Shown here: positions 33,510-41,261 of the stretch, piece by piece
Layout: each line of letters opens with the position of its first letter
Numbering within the stretch: position 1 is the first letter of the stretch
NCBI GenBank assembly: GCA_023394415.1
Contig: JAEXAR010000032.1
Span: 1-60,018 of the forward strand
From: Bacteroidota bacterium
Lineage (GTDB): Bacteria > Bacteroidota > Bacteroidia > Flavobacteriales > Weeksellaceae
DNA: 60,018 nt
Direction of reading: 5' to 3'
Made by a program: the position numbers and the translations under genes
The notes under the pieces: model-generated
Database searches by the model: none
Told to the model about the DNA's origin: nothing
Seen by the model: only the letters and a program-made list of their open reading frames with translations

Positions 33510-33517
33510 CAAAAATA
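33510..33517 (-). promoter_or_regulatory. TAnnTTTG box for carbonic anhydrase copy 2
   Basis: TATTTTTG on the minus strand ends 17 bases before the ATG at 33492. It is divergent from the box at 33558-33565. Confidence 0.5.
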
Positions 33518-33557
33518 ATTAAAAAACACAGCAGTGTATAAATCAATTTCAAAGTTA

Positions 33558-33565
33558 TATTTTTG
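33558..33565 (+). promoter_or_regulatory. TAnnTTTG box for the ACP-LnmK-like gene
   Basis: TATTTTTG followed by TAGG ends 18 bases before the ATG at 33584. It makes the in-frame GTG at 33569 unlikely, because that codon would lie upstream of the predicted transcription start. Confidence 0.5.
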
Positions 33566-33583
33566 TAGGTGGAAAACATTAAG

Positions 33584-34678
33584 ATGAAAGATATATTTAG
33601 CAGAATTCTCCCCAATATTACAGAAGAAGATTTTAATAAGAATTTTCAGGATTTGGCGATCGACAGTATTGATCTGGTTTCTATAAGAGTAGATATCGAA
33701 AACAGGTTAGGACGCATCATACCAAACCAAGAATGGTTGGCATTTAAAAATCTTAAAGACATACTTGCTTATAGTAATAACGCTTCTCCTCTTTCACAAA
33801 GCGGTACTTCTTCAGAAGTTAAGACTAATGATATTGTAAAAAACTTTATTACAATGCCTCAGATGTGTTTGGAAGCCCTTTCAGAAAATTGGTTGTTTAA
33901 GGAATCCGGAGATTTACATTGGGATTTACTTTGTAAAGGACTCAATACGTCTTCTTCTGAATTAAAGGATGATTTAGGAAACCGCCTTTATGCAACATTT
34001 GTGAGGATCAGGATTGATGGCAGTGGAAACTTAAGCGAATTTGCAGAAAATAGCCCTTACGAATTTGATGCTGAACTCTCCCGATTTGGTCTCGGTATGT
34101 TTTTCAGTAATATTAATTTTAAGTCTTTAGATAAAAGTATTAAGGTTGATATGATGACGAGTTTTTCTATAAGAAAATCAACTGGGGATAATAAAAGTCT
34201 TGCAAAAAGCCAACCTTCAGTAGAGCATTGTCATATACCGCAAAGTGCTGAACTTCCAGTTTTTGGCAATGAATATAGACTCATAAAAAAAGAGGAGCTA
34301 AAAACTTTTTTTTATAAAGATTACATCTTTAATATTTCACAGGAACGCATGTTCGAATATGAATATTCACTAAATCCATATTATGACTTGAATGGTGTTG
34401 GCCTTCTATATTTTGCTTCCTATCCTGTAATTAGTGATTATTGTGAATTGCAATATTTCAACTCAAAAGGGACTGAAAGGTGGGAAGAGAATTATTTTAC
34501 ACTCTTCCGTGATGTTATGTATTACGCCAATTGCGACTCCAGAGATAAAATTATTTATGTGCTGAATACTGTTGAAGAATTAAAGGATAACAAAATTAAA
34601 ATAACTGCAACTCTTTACAGAAAATCTGATGAAAAAATGATGGCCAGAATCTTTACTGTAAAACAGAAAAGAGCCTAG
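33584..34678 (+). CDS. Acyl carrier protein fused to an LnmK-like (Pnap_2097-type) double-hotdog domain
   Basis: The product has 364 residues from the ATG at 33584. Residues 1-65 form an acyl carrier protein whose phosphopantetheine Ser is residue 28 (AIDSIDLVS). After a Ser/Thr-rich linker (about 66-85) comes a domain of about 275 residues that starts ITMPQMCLEALSENWLFKE and includes LHWDLL, GLGMFFSNINF and LLYFASYPVISDYCE. These segments resemble, from memory, the LnmK family of acyltransferase/decarboxylases (propionyl-ACP formation in leinamycin synthesis). Single-chain linkage would supply the carrier in cis. The gene shares a CTAG with the convergent acetyltransferase stop. No ketosynthase is nearby. 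Confidence 0.62.
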   Translation: MKDIFSRILPNITEEDFNKNFQDLAIDSIDLVSIRVDIENRLGRIIPNQEWLAFKNLKDILAYSNNASPLSQSGTSSEVKTNDIVKNFITMPQMCLEALSENWLFKESGDLHWDLLCKGLNTSSSELKDDLGNRLYATFVRIRIDGSGNLSEFAENSPYEFDAELSRFGLGMFFSNINFKSLDKSIKVDMMTSFSIRKSTGDNKSLAKSQPSVEHCHIPQSAELPVFGNEYRLIKKEELKTFFYKDYIFNISQERMFEYEYSLNPYYDLNGVGLLYFASYPVISDYCELQYFNSKGTERWEENYFTLFRDVMYYANCDSRDKIIYVLNTVEELKDNKIKITATLYRKSDEKMMARIFTVKQKRA

Positions 34679-35229
34679 ATTTTATTATTAATATAACCTT
34701 CAGTTGCATTCGGTATTGAAAAAATACGGCAAGGATTTCCCATAACCATACAGTTATCCGGAACATCTTCGGTAACATAACTGTTAGGAGCAATGATGAC
34801 GTTGTTGCCAATAGTAATTCCTCCCACCAAAACAGCATTAGGCCCAATCCAAACTTCATCACCAATAATAGGTGAACCTTTAAATTTTCCACGGTTAGAT
34901 TGTGCGATGCTTACACCCTGCGCAATGTTACAGTTTTTGCCAATTTTTACTTTTGGATTGATGACAACCATTCCCCAATGACCAAGGTAAAAGCCTTCTC
35001 CGATTTCAGTTTCCGGATAGATCTGAAAGCCGTATTTTATTTGATGGTGTCTTAAAATGAGTCTCCAAAACATCCCTTTTAAAGAGGTTTTCGGAAATTT
35101 CTGACACTTTCTTAAAATATAAACAAAGTGGAGGTTAGGATTGATGCATTTTGCCCAAATTTCTGAAGTGGAAAGCCATTTTCCGCTTTCCCTATAAAAA
35201 TCCTTTTGGATGATTGTTTTGCCTTTCAT
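34675..35229 (-). CDS. Hexapeptide-repeat acyltransferase (serine-acetyltransferase-like, polysaccharide type)
   Basis: A left-handed beta-helix acetyltransferase of 184 residues. The ATG at 35229 (MKGKTIIQKDFYRES) is used because a promoter box covers the earlier start at 35238. Hexapeptide repeats run from about 78 to 160 (IYPETEIGEGFYLGHWGMVVINP, VKIGKNCNIAQGVSI, PIIGDEVWIGPNAVL, ITIGNNVIIAPNSYV). The last coil VPDNCMVMGNPCRI is as in capsule O-acetyltransferases. It lies at the end of a glycosyltransferase block, so sugar O-acetylation is more likely than cysteine synthesis. Confidence 0.8.
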   Translation of the reverse strand: MKGKTIIQKDFYRESGKWLSTSEIWAKCINPNLHFVYILRKCQKFPKTSLKGMFWRLILRHHQIKYGFQIYPETEIGEGFYLGHWGMVVINPKVKIGKNCNIAQGVSIAQSNRGKFKGSPIIGDEVWIGPNAVLVGGITIGNNVIIAPNSYVTEDVPDNCMVMGNPCRIFSIPNATEGYINNKI

Positions 35230-35235
35230 TTTGAA

Positions 35236-35243
35236 CAAAGATA
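35236..35243 (-). promoter_or_regulatory. TAnnTTTG box 6 bases before the acyltransferase start
   Basis: TATCTTTG, then TTCAAA, then the ATG at 35229 on the minus strand. The gene therefore has its own promoter, separate from the GT4 gene upstream. Confidence 0.5.
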
Positions 35244-35327
35244 AAAAGAGAAATTAATAAAGAAAAAAAGATTTATAGTTTGGCGAAGATTTTCTGAATC
35301 CTTCAAAGATTTTAAATACTTGAAGGA

Positions 35328-36488
35328 TTATAGTTCATCAATAATTTTGCAGATTTTGTAGATGGAATTTTCCAAATTGAACGGCATTTCATAATGTTGA
35401 AGCTCGTTTTGATATGCCTCAAAAATCTTGGACTCAACCAGTGCTTTTTTCATTCCTTCATAGATGCCTTCCTCGGAGTTTTCTATTATTAAACCAAGTT
35501 TGCCATCCTCCAACATTTCTCTAACTCCCGAAACATCGGTGGCCACAATATTTTTCTTTAGTGTTATTGCTTCAAATAAAACTGTAGGAAAACCCTCATA
35601 ACGCGAACTCAAAACGAAAAAATCTGCCCTTTTAAAATAAGGATAAGGATTTTCTGTGAAGCCTAGCATCTCTGCTGTGTTTTCAATTTGTAGTTCTTTT
35701 CTTAGGTTATTGATAATGTCAAAATCACGACCATCTCCGAGGATTTGAACACGATGATTTAATCCTTCATCCAGTAAACGCTTATGCACTTTTAACAAAC
35801 GATCGAAGCCTTTCTGTGGAAAAACGGTGCCTACTGAAACAAAAACGGGAGCATTATCAACTGTAATTTCAGCTTTTGGTTTCGCTTCTTTAGATTTAGT
35901 TATAATTTCCTCAGTGTCTAATGGGTTGTATATGCGGATTATACGTTTTTTTTCATCTTCATTTTTTGCCAAACTTTCAAAATCATTTTTAATGTGTTCT
36001 GATATCACTAGTATTTTATCAAAACCAAAAAACTTTCGAATTTCTTCATCAGTGTAATGATGAAAATGAGTTTTCCGAAGATCGTTGTGAATCCAAACGA
36101 TTTTTTTTGAAGTTTTGAGTGGCGAATTCAAAATTTCATCTCTAAAACCGTGAATTGCAGCGAATTCAATATCGTAATTTTTATTCTTTAAAATTTTAGA
36201 ATAAAAAAGTTTTGGAAACTTTTTTAGCAACGATTGATAAACGACGCGAAAGGCTTTTTTCGGAATGTCCTGTAATCTGTTGGTGGTAATCATTTCACCT
36301 TTATTAAGGTACAAAACATTAATCCACTTTGGAACTTCCCGCAAATATTTCCCGGAGTAAAGATTTAGAAGTAAATCTATCTCATATTTTTCCTGTGGAA
36401 GGTTTTTCAGAAACGTCATCAACACTTTTTCTGCGCCGCCATGACGCAGAGAACCAATTCGGATAAGGATTTTCTTTTTGGTCGCCAA
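35328..36488 (-). CDS. GT4-family glycosyltransferase
   Basis: A 386-residue GT-B retaining glycosyltransferase. The N-terminal RIGSLRHGGAEKVLMTFLKNLP is the donor-side glycine loop. The C-terminal half has VSVGTVFPQKGFDRLL, ILGDGRDFD and YPYFKRADFFVLSSRYEGFPTVLFEAI with the E-x7-E-like pair. It lies 5 bases after an acyltransferase gene in a tight minus-strand run. It is paralogous to the GT4 at 37074-38237, with the same GG(A/V)EKV start and NPYPY(F/L)KRADFF segment. The transferred sugar is unknown. Confidence 0.88.
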   Translation of the reverse strand: MATKKKILIRIGSLRHGGAEKVLMTFLKNLPQEKYEIDLLLNLYSGKYLREVPKWINVLYLNKGEMITTNRLQDIPKKAFRVVYQSLLKKFPKLFYSKILKNKNYDIEFAAIHGFRDEILNSPLKTSKKIVWIHNDLRKTHFHHYTDEEIRKFFGFDKILVISEHIKNDFESLAKNEDEKKRIIRIYNPLDTEEIITKSKEAKPKAEITVDNAPVFVSVGTVFPQKGFDRLLKVHKRLLDEGLNHRVQILGDGRDFDIINNLRKELQIENTAEMLGFTENPYPYFKRADFFVLSSRYEGFPTVLFEAITLKKNIVATDVSGVREMLEDGKLGLIIENSEEGIYEGMKKALVESKIFEAYQNELQHYEMPFNLENSIYKICKIIDEL

Positions 36489-36493
36489 TGATA

Positions 36494-37072
36494 TTATTTT
36501 TTTGAAACTTCTTTTACCGGTTTATAGGTTTTCGGTAAGTTCTTTTTAATGTGAGATTCCAGAGCCGATCTGTTAAGCTCTAATTCGCGTGGATACATGA
36601 TATTGTTGGCGAGAAGTTTGTCGCCATATTCTTCAATGGTGCAAATATATCTTGCGGGAACACCAGCCCAAACAGTTCCCGGAGGTGTTGAAACGGTAAG
36701 GATGGAGCCTGCACCTAAAACACAATTGTCGCCCATCTCTACTCCGGGCATAATAAGTGTGTCCACACCGAGCAAACATTCTTTTCCTATTTTAATTCTG
36801 CCGAACGTTCTTACATCCTTGTATTTTTCAAAAAAGTGAAGTGCATTTTGTCCTCCGTCGTGATTAACAAATCTCACATTATTAGAGAAAATAGCACCGT
36901 CGCCAATTTCTATAAGAAAAGGTTCTGTCCCAAATTGTGGCACCTCAACAAAACGAACATTTTTGCCAACCTTCAAGCCTTTAGCAATACAGATTTTCAG
37001 ATAGATTTGCTGTATAAAATATTGATACGAAGTATGTATTTTTAGTATTAAACGGTATAAATAAAGCATCAC
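36494..37072 (-). CDS. Hexapeptide-repeat acyltransferase
   Basis: A 192-residue LbH-type acetyltransferase, similar to maltose/capsule O-acetyltransferases. It has repeated hexapeptides (VGKNVRFVEVP, FLIEIGDGAIFSNNVRFVNHDGG, IKIGKECLLGVDTLIMPGVEMGDNCVLGAGSI) and the C-terminal TPPGTVWAGVPARYI typical of this family. The catalytic His is probably in VNHDGG. Gaps to the neighbouring GT4 genes are 1 and 5 bases, so all three are one operon. It probably O-acetylates a sugar of the polysaccharide. Confidence 0.85.
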   Translation of the reverse strand: MMLYLYRLILKIHTSYQYFIQQIYLKICIAKGLKVGKNVRFVEVPQFGTEPFLIEIGDGAIFSNNVRFVNHDGGQNALHFFEKYKDVRTFGRIKIGKECLLGVDTLIMPGVEMGDNCVLGAGSILTVSTPPGTVWAGVPARYICTIEEYGDKLLANNIMYPRELELNRSALESHIKKNLPKTYKPVKEVSKK

Positions 37073-37073
37073 T

Positions 37074-38237
37074 TTAATTTTTAATCAAGTTAATGAGAAT
37101 TTCTTCAACATCTTTAAAAATCTTTCTATTGTCAAATTTTCCTTCAATATTTTTTAGATTTTCTGAAATTTTAGACACCAAAACTTTATCCTTCAAAAAT
37201 TGTTTCATAGCAAGATATATTTGCTCTGTATCATAATTGATAAGAGTACCTGTAACGCCATCGTCAAGCATTGTAGAAACGTCTCCTGTATCGGTTGCAA
37301 TAGAGGGTTTTTGTAAAATTAAGGCTTCTGCCAAAACCAAAGGCCAAGCCTCAGATTCTGAAGGCATGATAAAAAAATCTGCTCTTTTAAGGTAAGGATA
37401 TGGGTTCATCCTGTTTCCCGCAAGAATAAAGGTGTTTTCTACTCCTGCATCTTTAATCTGTTTTTTTAGGTTTTCCCGCTCTTCACCATCACCCAGAATG
37501 ATAATACTGTGTTGTATTCCCTCTTTTATAAGTTTCGTGTGAGCTTCTATTAATTTATGATAGCCTTTTCTGGTGTGGAGTCTACCTATAGATATGAAAA
37601 CCGGTTTATCTTCCGGAAAATCAGTGATGTCTTCTAAGGATTTTTGTTTTATTTCTTCTATTGGGATGGCATTGATGATGACCGATTCTTGAGGATAATT
37701 AAGATTTGGATAGGTGCTGTGCATTAAATTCCTTACTCTTTCAGAACAATACACCATATAGTGAAACTGTGGAAAATGCTTTAAAATATCAGGTACCAAA
37801 GGCTGTAATTTTGGGACATTAATTTCAGAATGAAACCATCCTACTTTTTTAGATTTTTTGTTTGAGGAATTCAGTACCGGTTCGAAATCATTGTAAGTCA
37901 TCCCAATTTCAATATCGTAATGCTCTTTAAGGATTTCACTGTCAATAATTTGAGGGTTTTTGCGGTATCGGTCAAGTTGTTTCTTCCGCTTTAGCAATTG
38001 TATTTTTTGGAATATCGGATTTTTAGAAAAATCTTCTTTACCATCAGTAAGATAAACCTTTCTTACGTGAGGAGGAAATTCATCTCGCAACTCACCCTGG
38101 TTTAAGCTTAAAAGAACGGTCATCTCAAACTTGTCCGGATTAAGATTGTTAAGAAGACTCAGCATAACTTTCTCTACGCCTCCCATTTCCATAGATCGGT
38201 GGCGGAAAAGTATTTTTATTTTTTTGTTTTCTGACAT
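37074..38237 (-). CDS. GT4-family glycosyltransferase
   Basis: A 387-residue GT-B enzyme with RHRSMEMGGVEKVMLSLLNNL at the start. The donor-binding half has ISIGRLHTRKGYHKLIEAH, ILGDGEERENL and NPYPYLKRADFFIMPSESEAWPLVLAEAL. It follows a GT2 gene by 1 base and precedes the acyltransferase by 1 base. It is a paralogue of 35328-36488. Acceptor and donor are unknown. Confidence 0.88.
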   Translation of the reverse strand: MSENKKIKILFRHRSMEMGGVEKVMLSLLNNLNPDKFEMTVLLSLNQGELRDEFPPHVRKVYLTDGKEDFSKNPIFQKIQLLKRKKQLDRYRKNPQIIDSEILKEHYDIEIGMTYNDFEPVLNSSNKKSKKVGWFHSEINVPKLQPLVPDILKHFPQFHYMVYCSERVRNLMHSTYPNLNYPQESVIINAIPIEEIKQKSLEDITDFPEDKPVFISIGRLHTRKGYHKLIEAHTKLIKEGIQHSIIILGDGEERENLKKQIKDAGVENTFILAGNRMNPYPYLKRADFFIMPSESEAWPLVLAEALILQKPSIATDTGDVSTMLDDGVTGTLINYDTEQIYLAMKQFLKDKVLVSKISENLKNIEGKFDNRKIFKDVEEILINLIKN

Positions 38238-38238
38238 T

Positions 38239-39075
38239 CTAAAATATCTTCTGGAAAAATAATCTTATTTTTTGCTTTATCCTGTAAGGTAAACTGTTTT
38301 GATAGGATAGCAATTTAAAAATCTCTTCTGAATTGTGATAAGTTTCAGGAATCGCATTGCCATTTATGGTTTTCAAACCACGTCTTTTCATCGCAAGCCA
38401 AATGGCTTCACCCCAATATTCATAAGATTTTTTCTTGTTTTCATTTTGAGAGATTCCTCCAGCATGAGCACGGTACAGATAATTGGGCTCATCTATGAAT
38501 TTCACATTTCCTTTTTCATACATTTTGAGATATAAATCTTGATCTTCAGAAATTTTCAGTTTGGAATTCATTTTTTCTGTTCGTAAATAAACGTCCCTGC
38601 GAAAACATACAAAATGGTTGATTTTTATAGGACAATTGAAAAAAAACGGATCATCATTTACTACTTGTTTGGCTGATTTTGACACCTCAACTTCATTCAG
38701 AAATTCATCACATTTAATAAATCTGGAATAGGTAAGAACGGTGCCGCTGTTTTTTTGAAACTCATTGATTGCAGTAGCGAGAGCCGTTTTCTTTATGGCA
38801 TCATCAGGATCTACAAAACCACAAATATCACCCGTTGCAAGCTCTATAAGTTTTGATTTTATAACTCCAACACCTTCATTTTTTGGGTGTTCATAAAGTT
38901 TAAAACGATTATCATCTTTTATTAAATCTTTAATAATTTCAAGAGAGTTGTCGGTTGATTTATCGTCCAAGATAATGGCCTCCCAATTATTATAAGTTTG
39001 TTTTACAATAGAGTCGTAACAGGTTTTAAAAAACCGTCCGTTGTTATAATTGGCAATTAGGATTGAGAATTTCAT
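38239..39075 (-). CDS. GT2-family glycosyltransferase
   Basis: A 278-residue inverting GT-A enzyme. The N-terminal FSILIANYNNGRFFKTCYDSI is the nucleotide-binding strand, DDKSTDNS follows, and the metal-binding DxD equivalent is in CGFVDPDDAI. The later ISEDQDLYLKMYEKG carries the presumed catalytic Asp region (ED). It lies 14 bases after the UDP-sugar dehydrogenase gene and is co-oriented with it. A basic C-terminus (RIKQKIRLFF) may touch the membrane. Confidence 0.88.
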   Translation of the reverse strand: MKFSILIANYNNGRFFKTCYDSIVKQTYNNWEAIILDDKSTDNSLEIIKDLIKDDNRFKLYEHPKNEGVGVIKSKLIELATGDICGFVDPDDAIKKTALATAINEFQKNSGTVLTYSRFIKCDEFLNEVEVSKSAKQVVNDDPFFFNCPIKINHFVCFRRDVYLRTEKMNSKLKISEDQDLYLKMYEKGNVKFIDEPNYLYRAHAGGISQNENKKKSYEYWGEAIWLAMKRRGLKTINGNAIPETYHNSEEIFKLLSYQNSLPYRIKQKIRLFFQKIF

Positions 39076-39089
39076 GGACAGATAAAAAA

Positions 39090-40388
39090 TTATAAACGAG
39101 CATCTACCAAGTCTTTATCGTAAATTCCTTTACAATCGTAGAAGACGCTTTCTTTTTCTTTTAAAGCATTAATATCAAGAGTCTGGAAATCTTTATGAGC
39201 TACTGCCAAAATGATGGCGTCGAACTTTTGTCCTGTTAACTGCTGATTGTCTTTAATAATTTTTATACCATACTCTTCCTCCACTTCTTCAGGATTTGCC
39301 CAAGGATCAAACACGGTAACATTACTCCCGAATTCTGACATTTCTTTATGGATGTCAACCACTTTTGTGTTTCTCACATCTGGACAGTTTTCTTTAAAGG
39401 TAACGCCTAAAATTAAAGTTTTTGAATTTTTAATCTGAATACCTTTGCTAATCATCAGTTTTACCACTTTATTGGCAATAAAACTTCCCATTTGGTCATT
39501 AACACGCCTTCCGGAAAGGATGACGTTTGGGATGTAACCTACTTGTTCTGCTTTATAGGAAAGGTAATAAGGATCTACACCAATACAATGTCCGCCAACG
39601 AGACCCGGTTTGTATTTAAGGAAATTCCATTTGGTTCCTGCTGCTTCCAAAACTTCATTGGTATCGATGCCAAGTTTTTCAAAAATGATGGCAAGTTCAT
39701 TTACAAAAGAAATATTAACATCGCGCTGGGCATTTTCTATAGCTTTTGATGCTTCGGCAACTTTGATGGAAGTGGCTTTATGAGTTCCCGCCTCGATGAT
39801 GGTTTTGTAAAGCTGATCTACTTTTTCAGCAGTTTCAGGTGTAGAACCGGAGGTTACTTTTTTAATCTTAACAAGAGTATTGACCTTATCACCAGGATTA
39901 ATCCTTTCCGGTGAATAGCCTACAAAAAAGTCTTCATTAAATTTTAAACCGGATTCTTTTTCTAATATTGGTACACAAACTTCTTCGGTGCATCCCGGAA
40001 ATGTTGTGGATTCGTAAATCACAATATCTCCTTTTTTTAACAGGCTTCCTATGTTGGTGCTGGAAGCGATCAAAGGATTTAGGTCTGGTCTTTTAGAACT
40101 GTCAATCGGTGTAGGTACTGTTACAATATAAATGTTGCAGTGTGCAATATCATCCAAATTGGTGGTTACAAAAAGACCTTTATCATTAGGGTTTAAGTCT
40201 TTAACAAGAACTTCTGAAATTTGCTCTGTTGTAGTTTCCTTAGTGTGATCTTTTGCGCTATTAAGCTCCGCAATCCTTTTTTCCGAAATATCAAAGCCAA
40301 CGGTGTGGAAATGTTTTGAGAATTCTATGGATAATGGAAGTCCTACATATCCTAAGCCAATTACAGCAACCTTATAATTTGTATTCAT
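39090..40388 (-). CDS. UDP-sugar 6-dehydrogenase, TviB/WbpA-like
   Basis: An NAD-dependent enzyme that oxidises a UDP-N-acetyl-hexosamine at C6 to the uronic acid. The 432-residue protein has the Rossmann start VIGLGYVGLP at residues 9-18, and SAKDHTKE as in the TviB group. The active-site Cys268 lies in GGHCIGVDPYYL, and VTFKENCPDVRNTKV is in the C-terminal domain. TviB-like members make UDP-GalNAcA or UDP-GlcNAcA. It heads the minus-strand glycosyltransferase block and has a promoter box upstream. Confidence 0.88.
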   Translation of the reverse strand: MNTNYKVAVIGLGYVGLPLSIEFSKHFHTVGFDISEKRIAELNSAKDHTKETTTEQISEVLVKDLNPNDKGLFVTTNLDDIAHCNIYIVTVPTPIDSSKRPDLNPLIASSTNIGSLLKKGDIVIYESTTFPGCTEEVCVPILEKESGLKFNEDFFVGYSPERINPGDKVNTLVKIKKVTSGSTPETAEKVDQLYKTIIEAGTHKATSIKVAEASKAIENAQRDVNISFVNELAIIFEKLGIDTNEVLEAAGTKWNFLKYKPGLVGGHCIGVDPYYLSYKAEQVGYIPNVILSGRRVNDQMGSFIANKVVKLMISKGIQIKNSKTLILGVTFKENCPDVRNTKVVDIHKEMSEFGSNVTVFDPWANPEEVEEEYGIKIIKDNQQLTGQKFDAIILAVAHKDFQTLDINALKEKESVFYDCKGIYDKDLVDARL

Positions 40389-40412
40389 TTGTGTTTATTT
40401 GATAAACTATTG

Positions 40413-40420
40413 CAAAGATA
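40413..40420 (-). promoter_or_regulatory. TAnnTTTG box for the TviB-like dehydrogenase operon
   Basis: TATCTTTG followed by CAATAG on the minus strand, 24 bases before the ATG at 40388. It is divergent from the box at 40453. Confidence 0.5.
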
Positions 40421-40452
40421 ATCTGTTTTTTAAAAATAAATTAAAAATTACC

Positions 40453-40460
40453 TATTTTTG
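40453..40460 (+). promoter_or_regulatory. TAnnTTTG box for the methyltransferase operon
   Basis: TATTTTTG followed by CAAG, ending 20 bases before the GTG start at 40481. Confidence 0.5.
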
Positions 40461-40480
40461 CAAGTAATAAAATAAACACA

Positions 40481-41251
40481 GTGAGTGAATTAGTAAGAGT
40501 TGCTAAAACTTTCGCCGGTTATCTTAAAAGACCGGATTTGTATCCTGAATTAGGTCGCAAAATTTTGAAAAATATCTTCAACAGGAAAAGTGCTTTCCGA
40601 GGAAAAGAAAAAACATTAGATTGGGCTTCGTCACAAGCAGTTACACAAGCAGAAGCCATAAAAACCCTTTTTGGGATAGAGATGCAGCTGTTTTCTGATA
40701 TGTTTTCTAAAGAACTTTCTGCTGCCCAACAAAAAGAGAAAGACTGTCCTATAAAAATGGGTGGTGCCGGTGCTCTTGAACTGATTTATTATGCATGTGA
40801 ATTTACTAAAGCTAAAAAAGTAGCAGAAACTGGGGTTGCTTATGGATGGTCGTCTTTTGCCGCTTTAATGTCTTTGCAGAAAAGAGATGGAACTTTGTAC
40901 AGTTCAGATATGCCCTACTTAAGTCAGGATGGTGATAAATATGTGGGATTGGTGGTTCCGGAGGATCTTAAGAAAAGCTGGAGGCTTTTCAGACACGCTG
41001 ACAAAGAGTCTTTACCTAAAATTTTCAGTGAAGCCTCAGTGTTGGATGTGGTACATTACGATTCTGATAAAAGTTATGAAGGAAGAACTTGGGCTTACGG
41101 TGAGCTGTATGAACACTTAAGAAGCGGAGGAGTCTTTATGAGTGATGATATTGGGGATAACTCTGCATTTCAGGATTTTTGCGAAAGCAAAAATATAAAA
41201 CCAACTATAGTTGAGTTTGAAGGGAAATTTGTTGGATTTTTTATAAAATAA
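40481..41251 (+). CDS. Class I SAM-dependent methyltransferase
   Basis: A 256-residue protein starting with GTG. The SAM-binding motif I is KKVAETGVAYGWSSFAAL, with GTLYSSDMPYL as motif II. The later LDVVHYDSDKSYEGR and GGVFMSDDIGDNSAF segments match the Methyltransf_24 group. It is the first gene of a plus-strand block with a DUF6056-like membrane protein and a GtrB-like enzyme, so the acceptor may be a sugar or lipid-linked glycan, but this is inference. It is divergent from the TviB-like dehydrogenase. Confidence 0.8.
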   Translation: MSELVRVAKTFAGYLKRPDLYPELGRKILKNIFNRKSAFRGKEKTLDWASSQAVTQAEAIKTLFGIEMQLFSDMFSKELSAAQQKEKDCPIKMGGAGALELIYYACEFTKAKKVAETGVAYGWSSFAALMSLQKRDGTLYSSDMPYLSQDGDKYVGLVVPEDLKKSWRLFRHADKESLPKIFSEASVLDVVHYDSDKSYEGRTWAYGELYEHLRSGGVFMSDDIGDNSAFQDFCESKNIKPTIVEFEGKFVGFFIK

Positions 41252-41261
41252 TAAATTGTAT

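Noticed and set aside
33493..33615. Forty-one-residue hydrophobic N-terminal extension of carbonic anhydrase copy 2
   Set aside because: It spans the divergent promoters and the start of the ACP-LnmK-like gene. MSKSYEAIFEN is the conserved family start.
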